Below, in pieces: positions 27,219 to 36,293 of a DNA stretch of 64,000 nt (position 1 is its first letter; the number at the start of each line of letters is the position of its first letter). The stretch lies in NCBI RefSeq assembly GCF_000717245.1, contig NZ_JNYQ01000019.1, positions 24,238-88,237 on the forward strand. The letters run 5' to 3'. A program made the translations under genes and the position numbers. The stretch is from Kitasatospora papulosa. Lineage in GTDB: Bacteria > Actinomycetota > Actinomycetes > Streptomycetales > Streptomycetaceae. The notes beneath the pieces were generated by a model. It saw only the letters and a program-made list of their open reading frames with translations, did not search any database and had not been told where the DNA came from.

Positions 27219-29437
27219 ACGACCAGAGCCCCGAACGCGCCGCCTACACCGTCGTCGGAGCGGGTGCCATCGGCGGCACCCTCGCCCACGCCCTGTCCCG
27301 CAGGGGCCACCCGGTCACCGTCATCGACACCGACCGCGCCCACGTCGACGCCATCCGGGCGCACGGACTCGTCGTCGCCCGCGGTGACAAGCGAACGAGC
27401 GTCCCCGTGCGGGCCGCCACACCGGAGGAGTACGACGCGGGCCCACTCGACCGGGTCCTGCTCGCGGTGAAGGCCCAGGCCACCCGCAGCGCCGTCGAGT
27501 GGATAGCCCCCCGACTGGCCCCGGACGGCTACGTCGTCTCCGTGCAGAACGGCTTCAACGAGGACCTGATCGCCTCACTCGTCGGCCCTGAACGCACCGT
27601 CGCCGCCTTCGTCAACATCTTCGCCGACGTCGTCGAACCGGGCGTGGTCCAGGACGGCGGCGCGGGCGCCCTGGTCATCGGCGAGTGGGGCGCCCCGGTC
27701 AGCGACCGCGTCCGTGACCTCGTCGCCGACCTGCAGAGCTGGGGCCCCGCCCGGGCCGACGACAACGTCGAGGGCCACCTGTGGGCCAAGGCCGGCTTCG
27801 GCGCCATGCTCGCCGCCACCGCCCTCACCGACGCACCCATGGCCGACCTCATCGACCGCCACCGTCCGTCCATGGCCGGGCTCGCCGAGGAGATCTTCGC
27901 CGTGGCCGAGCGGCGCGGCGTCACACTCGAGGCGTTCGACGCCTTCGACCCCGAGCCCTTCCGGCACGGAGCGGTCCCCGCGGCACGCGACACCGCCTTC
28001 GACCGCCTCACCGCCTGGCTGCGCACCCAGACCAAGGACCGCAGCGGCATCTGGCGCGACCTGGCCGTACGCCACCGGCCCGTCGAGGTCACCACCCACT
28101 ACGCCGACGTCATCACCCAGGCCGCCGGCGAAGGACTGCCCACGATCCGCCTCCGGGCCGTCCTGGACGGACTGCGCGAACTGGAGTGCGCACCGCACAC
28201 CATGTCCGAGGCCCGGCTCGACGCACTCGACCGCCTCGTCCAGCAGCCCGACCACCCGCAGCTGCCTGCGCGCAGCCAGGCCGCAGCCGTACAGCGCTGG
28301 CTCGACGACCACCGCGAGGAGATGGTCACCGACCTCGCCGCCTACACCGCGCAAGGCAGCTCCAGCGACGACCTGGACGCCCTGACCGACTGCCTCGCCT
28401 GGCTGCGCGACTGGCTCGACCGGCGGCTGGGCACTCCGGAGGACGAAGAGATCCTCCCGCGCGCCGACGCCGGAGACATCCTCGTCCGCCGCTACCCCGT
28501 CCGCGGCGCGACCACGGCCGACAGCCGCGCGGTCACGCTCGTGGGACACTACGACACCGTCTGGCCGACCGGCACGCTGGACACCTGGCCCTTCCGCCGG
28601 GAGCACGACCGCATCACCGGCCCCGGCGTCTTCGACATGAAGGCCGGCCTCGTCCAGGCGGTATGGGCCCTGCGCGCGCTCGACGAGCTCGGCCTGCCCC
28701 GGCCCGCCTGCACGCTCGTCCTCAACGGCGACGAGGAGACCGGCAGCCACGCCTCCCACGAGGCCGTCGTCGAGGCGGCAGCCGGTTCCCGGCTCGCCAT
28801 GGTCTTCGAAGCGGCGGCCGACGGGTCCATCAAAACCGCCCGCAAGGGCGTCGGCCTGTTCACCCTCACCGTCACCGGGACCGAGGCCCACGCCGGACTC
28901 GACCCCACCGCCGGCGCCAGCGCGGTCGACGAACTCGCCCAGCAGATCCTGCACGTGAACCGGCTGCGCGACCACGAGGCGGGCACCTCCGTCAACGTCG
29001 GGGTCATCGAGGGCGGGACCCGCAGCAACGTCACCGCCGGCCGGGCCCGCGCCCACCTCGACATACGCGTGGCGTCCGACGCCGAACGGCAGCGCATCAC
29101 GCGCGCCCTCGCCGGTCTGCGCCCCGCCGACACCCGTACCCGGCTGGAGGTCACGGGAGACTGGAACCGCCCCGTCTTCGAACGCAGCGCCCAGGTAGCG
29201 GAGTTCGCGGACCTCGCCACCGCGTGCGCGGAACTGCTCGGGTTCGGCCTCTCCGAGGCATCGGTCGGAGGAGCGAGCGACGGCAACTTCCTTGCCGCGG
29301 CCGGTATCCCCGTCCTGGACGGCATCGGCGCGGTCGGCAGCGGCGCTCACGCCCGATCGGAGAACACCTCCGTGTCCGGCATGGTCGAGCGGGCGGCACT
29401 GGCGGCCACTGTCCTCGTCGCGCTGGCCGGACGCTGA
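27215..29437 (+). CDS. Fusion: ketopantoate-reductase-like domain plus M20 metallopeptidase
   Basis: A single 740-codon frame encodes two complete enzymes. Residues 1 to about 345: an ApbA/PanE-like 2-oxo-acid reductase with GAGAIGGTLAHALSRRGH (NADP site), LLAVKAQATRSAV and the Lys in LWAKAGFGAML. Residues about 348-740: an M20/carboxypeptidase-G2-like peptidase with zinc motifs GHYDTVWP (about 443), GVFDMKAG (about 474) and NGDEETGS (about 506), and a late His in GSGAHARSENTS. All key residues appear intact. The start is the ATG at 27215, in a 4-bp overlap with the SDR stop. Last gene of the operon, followed by a strong hairpin 200 bp on. The fused architecture is unusual; substrate unknown. 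Confidence 0.85.
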   Translation: MNDQSPERAAYTVVGAGAIGGTLAHALSRRGHPVTVIDTDRAHVDAIRAHGLVVARGDKRTSVPVRAATPEEYDAGPLDRVLLAVKAQATRSAVEWIAPRLAPDGYVVSVQNGFNEDLIASLVGPERTVAAFVNIFADVVEPGVVQDGGAGALVIGEWGAPVSDRVRDLVADLQSWGPARADDNVEGHLWAKAGFGAMLAATALTDAPMADLIDRHRPSMAGLAEEIFAVAERRGVTLEAFDAFDPEPFRHGAVPAARDTAFDRLTAWLRTQTKDRSGIWRDLAVRHRPVEVTTHYADVITQAAGEGLPTIRLRAVLDGLRELECAPHTMSEARLDALDRLVQQPDHPQLPARSQAAAVQRWLDDHREEMVTDLAAYTAQGSSSDDLDALTDCLAWLRDWLDRRLGTPEDEEILPRADAGDILVRRYPVRGATTADSRAVTLVGHYDTVWPTGTLDTWPFRREHDRITGPGVFDMKAGLVQAVWALRALDELGLPRPACTLVLNGDEETGSHASHEAVVEAAAGSRLAMVFEAAADGSIKTARKGVGLFTLTVTGTEAHAGLDPTAGASAVDELAQQILHVNRLRDHEAGTSVNVGVIEGGTRSNVTAGRARAHLDIRVASDAERQRITRALAGLRPADTRTRLEVTGDWNRPVFERSAQVAEFADLATACAELLGFGLSEASVGGASDGNFLAAAGIPVLDGIGAVGSGAHARSENTSVSGMVERAALAATVLVALAGR

Positions 29438-29639
29438 ACACCCGGGCCGCCGTGCGTCACCTCGCCCGGTGAGGTGGCGCCGAGGGAACGAACACCTGCC
29501 CCGGCCCGGGCGCGCAGCGGCGGCGGAAGCGCCGGCGCCCGAAGAGCTGTGCGAGGACCCCGCCACACGGGGCCCGGGCGTCGCGGGGCTCCGGAAAAGC
29601 GCGGCGCGCCCGCACGCCCCCGCCGGGAGCGGCCGACCG

Positions 29640-29687
29640 CGTACGGGTGTCCCGTCTCGCCCCGGAGTGAGACGGGACACCCGTACG
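29640..29687. terminator. Strong intrinsic hairpin terminator
   Basis: Perfect 19-bp arms, CGTACGGGTGTCCCGTCTC at 29640-29658 and its complement at 29669-29687, around a 10-nt loop. No U-tract, as is usual in Streptomyces. It closes the Lrp-linked operon about 200 bp after its stop. Confidence 0.8.
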
Positions 29688-29866
29688 TACCCCTGGGCAT
29701 GATCTGACCTGTCACCACAGCGGGACCCCGAGCGGCAGGGGATGCGCCGCGCGCGTAAAGGGCACGAGGAGTTGGTCCCCCTTCGCGAGCGGCCTCCACC
29801 CTGGCCTCGTCACCGGGGTGAGCGTGGTCCGTGACGGCAACTCGTAGGCCGATCGGGCAGTTTCTC

Positions 29867-29894
29867 GGGGACGGGGACGGGGACGGGGACGGGG
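29867..29894 (+). repeat. GGGGAC hexanucleotide tandem repeat (quadruplex-capable)
   Basis: Five GGGG runs at exact 6-bp spacing separated by AC dinucleotides. Four or more G4 runs with 2-nt loops fit an intramolecular G-quadruplex. It lies about 120 bp upstream of the DUF6924 start, on the coding strand. Confidence 0.75.
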
Positions 29895-30015
29895 AACCGG
29901 CGGCCGGCGGCAGGGTCTCGTGTCAGACCCGGCAGATAGCGTTTCCGGCGGAGGCGCGTTCCCGGGCCGGACAGCCCACCCCTCCGAGGAACACGCTCAC
30001 CGAGAGAGAAGTCCC

Positions 30016-30471
30016 ATGAAGAACCTGCCGGACACGGACGAAACCCTGCTGATCCGTACCGACCATTCCGACCAGGCCGCTTGGCAAGCCCTGCTCACGG
30101 CCGTCACCACGCCGAACAAGAACGGCTTCCTCGCGAACGTCCACGTGGTGGACGATGTCGCCTACAGCGACCTGACGACCGAACAGGCCGTCTCGGTGGC
30201 CCGCGCCCGGGGCGATCTGCTGATCGTGGCCGACACGACCGCCCTCACCGGGCCGGAGATGCCACTGCTGGCCGTCCTGCCCTTCGACGGGGATGAGGAC
30301 GACGACTATGACGAGGACGAGGACGAGGACGGCGAGACGAAGCAGGAGCACGGCGAACTGCGCGTCATAGCCGCGGAGCTCTGGTCGATCGAGAACAACA
30401 TCTCCCTCGCCAACATGGATTGGGAGGACTTCGTCAACGCCGCCGACGAGGGCGTTTTCCGGGGCTTCTGA
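30016..30471 (+). CDS. DUF6924-family protein with acidic repeat
   Basis: 151 residues resembling the Streptomyces DUF6924 family: LPDTDETLLIRTDHSDQAAW at the N-terminus, FLANVHVVDDVAYSDLT, and the C-terminal AAELWSIENNISLANMDWED then FVNAADEGVFRGF. A run of Asp/Glu residues at about 93-110 (GDEDDDYDEDEDEDG) is inserted before the conserved C-terminal part and looks like a low-complexity expansion. Soluble and cytoplasmic; molecular role unknown. ATG after GAGAGAGAAG. Apparently monocistronic. Confidence 0.8.
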   Translation: MKNLPDTDETLLIRTDHSDQAAWQALLTAVTTPNKNGFLANVHVVDDVAYSDLTTEQAVSVARARGDLLIVADTTALTGPEMPLLAVLPFDGDEDDDYDEDEDEDGETKQEHGELRVIAAELWSIENNISLANMDWEDFVNAADEGVFRGF

Positions 30472-30683
30472 TCCGGGTGGCAGCGGTTTCCGGCACACCG
30501 GCGCGCATCGCCCGGTGCGGCCGGGTCCACGACGTTCCGCTCCCGTCAGAGGCGGCGGACTCACTGCCGATGAAACGGGCGCGACCGAAAACGTCCCACA
30601 CCCCACCGCCGCCCTTTCTCCGCTCGATCGTGCGTTTTCCCTTGACGGAAGGCAGTCGTCCGGCCAAGGGTGGCCCTCAACCA

Positions 30684-30700
30684 TTGACAACGTTGTCCAA
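30684..30700. promoter_or_regulatory. LacI-type operator palindrome
   Basis: TTGACAACGTTGTCCAA contains a perfect 12-bp palindrome GACAACGTTGTC with a central CG, the form typical of LacI-family sugar-repressor operators. It lies 71 bp upstream of the exported discoidin-domain protein. No LacI gene is in the window. Confidence 0.6.
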
Positions 30701-30770
30701 CGCGGGTCCGTCGCACGACGCGTACGCCTGCCCCAGGACCGCCGCGAGAGCCCGTCAGAGGAGAACCATC

Positions 30771-33700
30771 ATGGGCCCGACCTCCCTGCCCCTCGGCCGC
30801 CGCCGTCTGCTCCAGATCCTCGGTGCATCCGGAGCCGCGGTATCCCTGCCACTGGGCGCAGGTGCCCTGCCTGCAGCGGCGCCCCCTCATGGAACAGCGG
30901 GTGAGAGCGCCCCGGAGGACGTGGTCGCCGCCACGTACTACCGGGTCCTGCTGCGGCACACCCGCTGGTCCGAGACGCAGTGGGACGAGGCCCGGGGCAT
31001 CTACACCGACAAGTCCTTCGGTTTCGCGGTGGTGCTCGGCCACGCCGTGCTGCTGACCCGGGGCAGCTACGACGCCGAGCTCGCCGGCGTGGACCGGGAC
31101 ACCCTCAGGCGGCGGACCCTGGCGACGCTGCGGCACTTCGCCGCCTCCAACCGGCTGACCGGCGGCACGCAGTGGGGCCGCACCCTGTTCTTCGACACCA
31201 CGTTCCAGTCGTACTTCGTGCTGGCCGCCCGGCTGCTGTGGGACGAACTGGACGCGCAGACCCGCTCCCTGGTCGACACGATCGTCCGGGAGCAGGCCGC
31301 GTACACGCACGCCCTGGGCACCGGGGACGACCCCGCCTCCGGATCCTGGACGCCGAACGGTCCGGCGGGCGGACACGTCGGCGACACCAAGCTGGAGGAG
31401 ATGGGCATCTACGCCCAGGCGCTGGCCCCCGCGCTGGCCTGGGCCCCGGACGACCGGCGGCGCGCCGAGTGGGCCGTCGGTTACGGCGCCTGGTCGCGCA
31501 ACGAGGCCGGCCTGCCGGAGGCCGACCTGGCCAACCCGGCCCGCGTGGACGGCGTTCCGGTGGCGCGGAACACCGCCCGGAACGTCTACGACACGTTCAT
31601 CGTGGAGAACCACGGCTCATTCGGCCCGCATTACCAGGCGGAGCTGTGGCGGACCTCGGGGCGCAACGCGGCGCACTTCCTGGCCGCGGGGGAGCCGCTG
31701 CCCGAGGTGCTGACCCGGCAGCCGAACGCCGGACCGCTGTGGCGGACCCTGCTGGGTGTGATGTCGGACGCGGGTGAGCCGCTGATGCCGATGGTCAACG
31801 ACAGGGAGCATCTCTACGGCCGGGATGTCATCCCGCTGGCGTTCCTGTCCCGGGTGATGGGCGACCGGGCGGCGGCCCGCGCCGAACAGGACCTGGCGGA
31901 AAGGCTGGAGGCCTACCAGGCGTACCCGCCCGAGTACCGGCTCGCGAAGTTCTCGGGTGAGCCGAAGTACGAGCCGGAGGCACGCGCCGAGCTGGCCATC
32001 AGTTATCTGCTGCACGTGTGGCCCGAGGCGGGCCGGCCGGTCGTGCCGCTGTCGGGCCAAGAGCTGTTCGCGTACGCCTCCGGGGTGACCGACTTCGGGG
32101 AGGGGCCGGGCCTGGTCGCGCACCAGTCGCCCGCAGCCTGGGCGGGCGCGGTGTCCAAGCCGAAGTTCGTGAAGTTCGCCTGGCAGCCCGGCCACGACGA
32201 CTGGCTGTTCCGGATCAGCGGCAGCACGCCGATGTTCCTGCCCTCCACCGCCGTCGAGGTCACCGGCCGCTCTGTCCGCACGCACACCACTCCGCGCGAC
32301 GGGTTCGACGGGAGCGCGACGCTCCTACGACTGAAGAACGGTTTTGCTGGCTTCACCACGCTGCCCACCGGCGCGGTCGTCCATGCGGCCGGCGGCCCGG
32401 ACACCGTGGGCGGCCGACTCGAGGTGCACAACCTGACCATGCCGGGCGTGGCGGGCCTGGACGGCAGCCGCACGTACCGCTTCGCAGAGGGCTCGGCGAA
32501 GGTCGCGTCCCGGGACTCCTCCGGAGGTTCGACCGGCCGGGTCGACGAGCTCCCCTTCGACCGTGCGACGGTGCGGCACCTGCGGGTCCTTGGCGTGACG
32601 CCCGATCCGGCCTACGGATACTCGCTGTTCGCTGTGGAGGCACGGGACGGAGCGGCCGGTCCCGACCTCGCGCGCGGCGGACGGGCGACCGCCTCCTCGT
32701 ACACACCGGGCAGGGGGCCGGAGCTGGCCGTCGACGGGGACGACACGACGCGCTGGGCGGTCTCCACCGCCGACCGGCCACGCCCCGACAGCTGGCTGGC
32801 GGTGGACCTCGGGGAGCCGCGCGCCCTGGACCGGGTCACCCTGCGCTGGGAGAGCGCGGCAGGCCGCAGCTACCTGGTACAGGGCTCGGACGACGGCGAG
32901 CGGTGGACGGACCTGGCCGACGGCCCCGCCCCGGCGCTGCGCAGCACCGGCGGCTGGCTGGACGTCGACGGCCGGGCCGGACTGGTGGTGCGCGGCGGAC
33001 GCGGCCCGCTCGCGGTGTACGGGGACACGATCGTGCCCGCGGAGGACGACGAGGGCCCGCTGCTGGTGGAGGGCCACTGCGGAGTGTCCACCGCCGAGCT
33101 GGAGGCACTCGCCCGCCGGCCTACGCCCACGACCGGGGACGACCGGGTGCAGGCGGCGGTCACGGACGGGCACCTCAGCCTGTTCAACCTCTCGGACCGG
33201 GCGGTGCGCACCCCGGTCTCCCTGGTCCAGGAGAGCCGTCACCGGGAGGTCTACGAGGGCGAGCAACTGGTGACCGGGAACGGGCTGCGCTACGAGGCGC
33301 GGCTGGAGGCGGCGTCGGCGTTGCTGCTGCCGCCGCGGTTCACGCTGGTCGCGCTGTCGGGGCGCTCGCTGCCCGACGGGCTGCGGGCGGAGGTCGTGGA
33401 CGCCGCGACGGTCCGGCTGTCCGGTCCGGCCTGCCGGGTGCGGGTAGAGGCGCAGGGCCGCAGCACCGTGGTGACGGTGCGGCCGGGCCGGGTCACGGAG
33501 ACCACGGTGCGTGGGGCCCTGGCGTACCCGACGACGGACCAGGCTCTGGGCCGAACCGTCTTTCCGAACGCGCCGCTGCCCGCAGGGATGTCGGAACCCG
33601 CCGCGGCGGTGGACGGTGATCCGGACACGGTGTGGCGGCCGGGGCGCGACGGCCGGATGGTCGTGGACCTCGGTGCGCGACGCGCGGTGCAGCGGGTGGA

Positions 33701-33902
33701 AGCCGAGTGGTTGACCGGAAACGTCCCGGCGATGTCCGTGGAGTTCAGCGACGACGGGATCCGCTACCGCCGGGCGGGCGCGTTGACCGGCCGCGGCCGG
33801 GAGAGGACCCTGCGGGCTTCGGGCTCCCCCCGCTATGTGGCGCTGCGCGTGTCCGGCGCACCTGAGAGGAGCACCGGTCTCGTGCGGCTCTCGGTCCACT
33901 GA
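30771..33902 (+). CDS. Tat-exported large protein with two discoidin (F5/8 type C) domains
   Basis: 1043 residues. The N-terminus LGRRRLLQILGASGAAVSLP is a twin-arginine signal. Residues about 45-430 are alpha-helical, rich in aromatic and Gly-Asn patches (TARNVYDTFIVENHGSFGPH), suggesting an alpha/alpha-toroid of a glycan hydrolase or lyase, followed by a beta-rich region. Two discoidin-like domains follow, each with an AVDGD-D-T-W motif: one at about 640-745 (ATASSYTPGRGPELAVDGDD) and one at the C-terminus (MSEPAAAVDGDPDTVWRPG). Such domains bind carbohydrate. With the LacI-type operator upstream this is probably a secreted polysaccharide-active enzyme; family and substrate are unassigned. 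ATG after AGAGGAG. Confidence 0.8.
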   Translation: MGPTSLPLGRRRLLQILGASGAAVSLPLGAGALPAAAPPHGTAGESAPEDVVAATYYRVLLRHTRWSETQWDEARGIYTDKSFGFAVVLGHAVLLTRGSYDAELAGVDRDTLRRRTLATLRHFAASNRLTGGTQWGRTLFFDTTFQSYFVLAARLLWDELDAQTRSLVDTIVREQAAYTHALGTGDDPASGSWTPNGPAGGHVGDTKLEEMGIYAQALAPALAWAPDDRRRAEWAVGYGAWSRNEAGLPEADLANPARVDGVPVARNTARNVYDTFIVENHGSFGPHYQAELWRTSGRNAAHFLAAGEPLPEVLTRQPNAGPLWRTLLGVMSDAGEPLMPMVNDREHLYGRDVIPLAFLSRVMGDRAAARAEQDLAERLEAYQAYPPEYRLAKFSGEPKYEPEARAELAISYLLHVWPEAGRPVVPLSGQELFAYASGVTDFGEGPGLVAHQSPAAWAGAVSKPKFVKFAWQPGHDDWLFRISGSTPMFLPSTAVEVTGRSVRTHTTPRDGFDGSATLLRLKNGFAGFTTLPTGAVVHAAGGPDTVGGRLEVHNLTMPGVAGLDGSRTYRFAEGSAKVASRDSSGGSTGRVDELPFDRATVRHLRVLGVTPDPAYGYSLFAVEARDGAAGPDLARGGRATASSYTPGRGPELAVDGDDTTRWAVSTADRPRPDSWLAVDLGEPRALDRVTLRWESAAGRSYLVQGSDDGERWTDLADGPAPALRSTGGWLDVDGRAGLVVRGGRGPLAVYGDTIVPAEDDEGPLLVEGHCGVSTAELEALARRPTPTTGDDRVQAAVTDGHLSLFNLSDRAVRTPVSLVQESRHREVYEGEQLVTGNGLRYEARLEAASALLLPPRFTLVALSGRSLPDGLRAEVVDAATVRLSGPACRVRVEAQGRSTVVTVRPGRVTETTVRGALAYPTTDQALGRTVFPNAPLPAGMSEPAAAVDGDPDTVWRPGRDGRMVVDLGARRAVQRVEAEWLTGNVPAMSVEFSDDGIRYRRAGALTGRGRERTLRASGSPRYVALRVSGAPERSTGLVRLSVH

Positions 33903-33903
33903 G

Positions 33904-33939
33904 CGCACGGGAGCCGGTGCCGGCACCGGCTCCCGTGCG
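33904..33939. terminator. Hairpin terminator directly after the discoidin gene
   Basis: A perfect 36-bp palindrome, CGCACGGGAGCCGGTGCC followed by its complement, begins two bases after the stop codon. It can form a stem of about 16 bp with a minimal loop. Confidence 0.8.
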
Positions 33940-34867
33940 GACCGTGTGCGAGGTCCTGGCGCCGAAGAGACGGCCGGAAAGAGAGACGTTGCCGCTCCGG
34001 CCCAGGATCACCACGCCCCCCGAGCCGCGGAACGGGACCGGGACGGCGCGGTGTTCGGCCCGGTCCGGCAGGGAGGATGCACCGGTCCTCCAGGTGACAG
34101 CCGGGGACCGGTGCGTTCCTGTCAGGCCGGGTGCCCGGAGGGCCTCGTGATCCTGTACGAGGTCCGGAGCCGCCCAGGTGGCGTTCCGCCGGTCCGTGGT
34201 TACCCAGCCAGGAGGCGGCGGGGGAGGGGCGGGGCGACCGGTGCGGTACGAGCCCGAGAGAGCGCGGCCATGTACCGGGCCGTCGCCGGCCGAGGCTCGG
34301 AATGAGAAAGCTCTGCGGGCCTGGATCGCTGAGCGCCCTCCTGGCGCTTGTGAAGAGCCCGCAACTGCAAAGAACGGCCCTGACGGCACCGGTACCTGTG
34401 GATGCCGCGCTCTGGGCCGAACTTGCCTTCCCGCCCCGCCGAACCAGGCTGCCGGTGGGCGGCGGACTGCCAGCAGGCGTCGAGCGGGACGACCCGCTGC
34501 CGCCGCACCCTCGGTACCCGTTCGAGCCGTCGAGGGAGGCGTTCCGGTACACGCTCACGCGGAAGCCCGCCGTCAGGGACCCGTGGCTGCGGGCGATCTA
34601 CGACCGAGGATGCTGACCTGCCAGAAATGGTGCGGACCACGTCGGAGCTGGGACCATGAGGTCCCCTGATCACGCATGGTGACCGCCATCACGCATTCAG
34701 CTTCAGTAGTTCAGAGAAGACCTGCGCTGACACCGCGAAATGCTCGCCACCCCGCGAGGACCACTGTGTACACGGCGCCGGTACGCGCCGCTGTGCGCGC
34801 ACGAAGGCAGGGCCGAGGTCGTAGCCCGTTGCCGTCGACGCCCACGAATCGGAGTGACACGGTAAGC
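33940..34867. other. Gene-poor stretch of about 930 bp
   Basis: No gene can be supported. The longest frame on the plus strand (34131-34616) ends with protein-like PFEPSREAFRYTLTRKPAVR but belongs to no family I recognise and is arginine/proline-rich upstream. Minus-strand sequence near 34690-34870 (AVSAQVFSELLKLNA at its end) may be a degraded small gene. The region separates the convergent discoidin and lysA genes. Confidence 0.4.
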
Positions 34868-34902
34868 CCCCTGCACCACAGCGGGACGCTGCAGCACAGG
34901 GG
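34868..34902. terminator. Imperfect hairpin downstream of lysA
   Basis: CCCCTG...CAGCG-GGA-CGCTG...CAGGGG forms an interrupted stem 19-53 bases beyond the lysA stop on the minus strand. Probable terminator. Confidence 0.5.
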
Positions 34903-34920
34903 CCCTGCGGGTGCTCGTGA

Positions 34921-36255
34921 TCAGGCGCCGATATCGCGCCGCCGGAAGTCTTCCTGCGTCTCACGTCGCACCAACAGACGGGCCGAGCCATCGTGCACCG
35001 CGACGACCGGAGGACGGCCGACCAGGTTGTAGTCGGAAGCCATGGACAGTTGGTAGGCGCCGGACACCGGCACGGCGAGCAGATCGCCGGGGCGGACGTC
35101 TCCGGGCAGCAGGACATCAGCCGCGAGGATGTCGCCCGCCTCGCAGTGCCGACCTACGACCGTGGTGGCGACCGGCTCGGCGGTCGTGGAGCGGCCGATC
35201 AGCCGCGGCGCGTAGCGGGCCCCGTACAGAGCGGGCCTGGGGTTGTCGCTCATACCGCCGTCGACTGCGACGAACATCGTCGACCCGGTGGGCTTGACGG
35301 CGAGTACGCGGTACACCGCCACACCTGCGGGGGCCGCTACCGCCCGCCCGGGCTCGATGACGAGTCTCGGCACGGGCAACCCCGCTGCCGCACAGCTCGC
35401 GGAGAGTTCCCCGTTCAGACGGTGTGCTAGCGCGGTCAGGTCCAGTGCGCTTTCCCCTGCCCGGTACGCCACGCCATGCCCACCTCCCATGTCGAGTTCC
35501 GGGAACGTGACGCCGTGGCTCTCCTTGATCCGGGCCATCAGCCCGACCATCCGGCGCACGGCCACCAAGTAGGGCTTGACGTCGGTGATCTGGGAGCCTA
35601 TGTGGCAGTGAAGGCCCGTCAGTTCGAGCTGCGGCTGGCCGAGGACCCGGGCGATGGCGTGCTGGGCGGAACCATCGGTGAGGGACAGGCCGAACTTCTG
35701 CCCGTCCGTACCGGTACGGATCTTCTCGTGCCCGCCTGCGGAGACGCCCGGCACCACCCGCACCATCACTTTCTGCCGACCGCCGGAGCCGACTTGGGCG
35801 GCAAGTCGAGCGATCTCCGAGGGGCTGTCGACGACGATCCGTCCGACCCCGAGTCGCAGCGCGGTCTCGATGTCCCTCGGGCTCTTCGCGTTCCCGTGCA
35901 GCACTATCCGTGCCGCCGGAAACCCGGCCATGACGGCGAGTTCGAGTTCGCCGGCGGAGCAGGCGTCGAGGCCGAGTCCCTCCTCGTCGATCCACCGCAC
36001 CATCGCCCGGGACAGGAACGCCTTGGCGGCGTAGAGCACATCGGCGTCAGGGAAGACGGCCCGGTACGTCCGGCACCGTGCCCGCACCTCGCCCTCGTCC
36101 AGCACATAGGCCGGGGTGTCGAACCGCTCGGCCACGTCGGTGAGCGAGACCCCGCCGACACTCAGGTTCCCGCCCGGGAGGCGGGCGGTGGAGGCCGGCC
36201 AGACGGACAGATCATCCAGTTCGGCCGAAGGCCCGGTGAGAACGGGAGCGGACAT
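34921..36255 (-). CDS. lysA: Diaminopimelate decarboxylase
   Basis: 444-residue fold-III PLP enzyme converting meso-diaminopimelate to L-lysine. The PLP lysine lies in YAAKAFLSRAMVRW, with HGNAKSPRDIE, the GLHCHIGSQITD loop, ELDMGGGHGVAYR, VIEPGRAVAAPAGV, and the C-terminal VDGGMSDNPRPALYG and CEAGDILAADV (substrate Cys region). Start at 36255 after GAGGAG. It lies 38 bp downstream of the SAV_915 gene, likely co-transcribed. Whether it is the housekeeping copy or an accessory paralogue is not visible; an extra lysine supply would suit the lysine N-hydroxylase of the cluster at 50.6-51.9 kb (inference). Confidence 0.92.
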   Translation of the reverse strand: MSAPVLTGPSAELDDLSVWPASTARLPGGNLSVGGVSLTDVAERFDTPAYVLDEGEVRARCRTYRAVFPDADVLYAAKAFLSRAMVRWIDEEGLGLDACSAGELELAVMAGFPAARIVLHGNAKSPRDIETALRLGVGRIVVDSPSEIARLAAQVGSGGRQKVMVRVVPGVSAGGHEKIRTGTDGQKFGLSLTDGSAQHAIARVLGQPQLELTGLHCHIGSQITDVKPYLVAVRRMVGLMARIKESHGVTFPELDMGGGHGVAYRAGESALDLTALAHRLNGELSASCAAAGLPVPRLVIEPGRAVAAPAGVAVYRVLAVKPTGSTMFVAVDGGMSDNPRPALYGARYAPRLIGRSTTAEPVATTVVGRHCEAGDILAADVLLPGDVRPGDLLAVPVSGAYQLSMASDYNLVGRPPVVAVHDGSARLLVRRETQEDFRRRDIGA

Positions 36256-36293
36256 GACTGCATCTCCTCGGAAGGCGGGTGTCGAAGCGTGAG

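Larger units (their letters stand above)
29438..30015. other. Intergenic region with terminator and G-rich repeat
   Basis: No gene is recognised. Contains the long hairpin at 29640-29687 and the GGGGAC repeat at 29867-29894, both listed separately, and must include the promoter for the DUF6924 gene. Confidence 0.5.

Noticed and set aside
27575..29680. 701-codon minus-strand frame
   Set aside because: Antisense shadow of the reductase-peptidase fusion.
29640..29687. CRISPR-like or attachment repeat
   Set aside because: Only one inverted pair exists, positioned after an operon; a terminator is the simple explanation.
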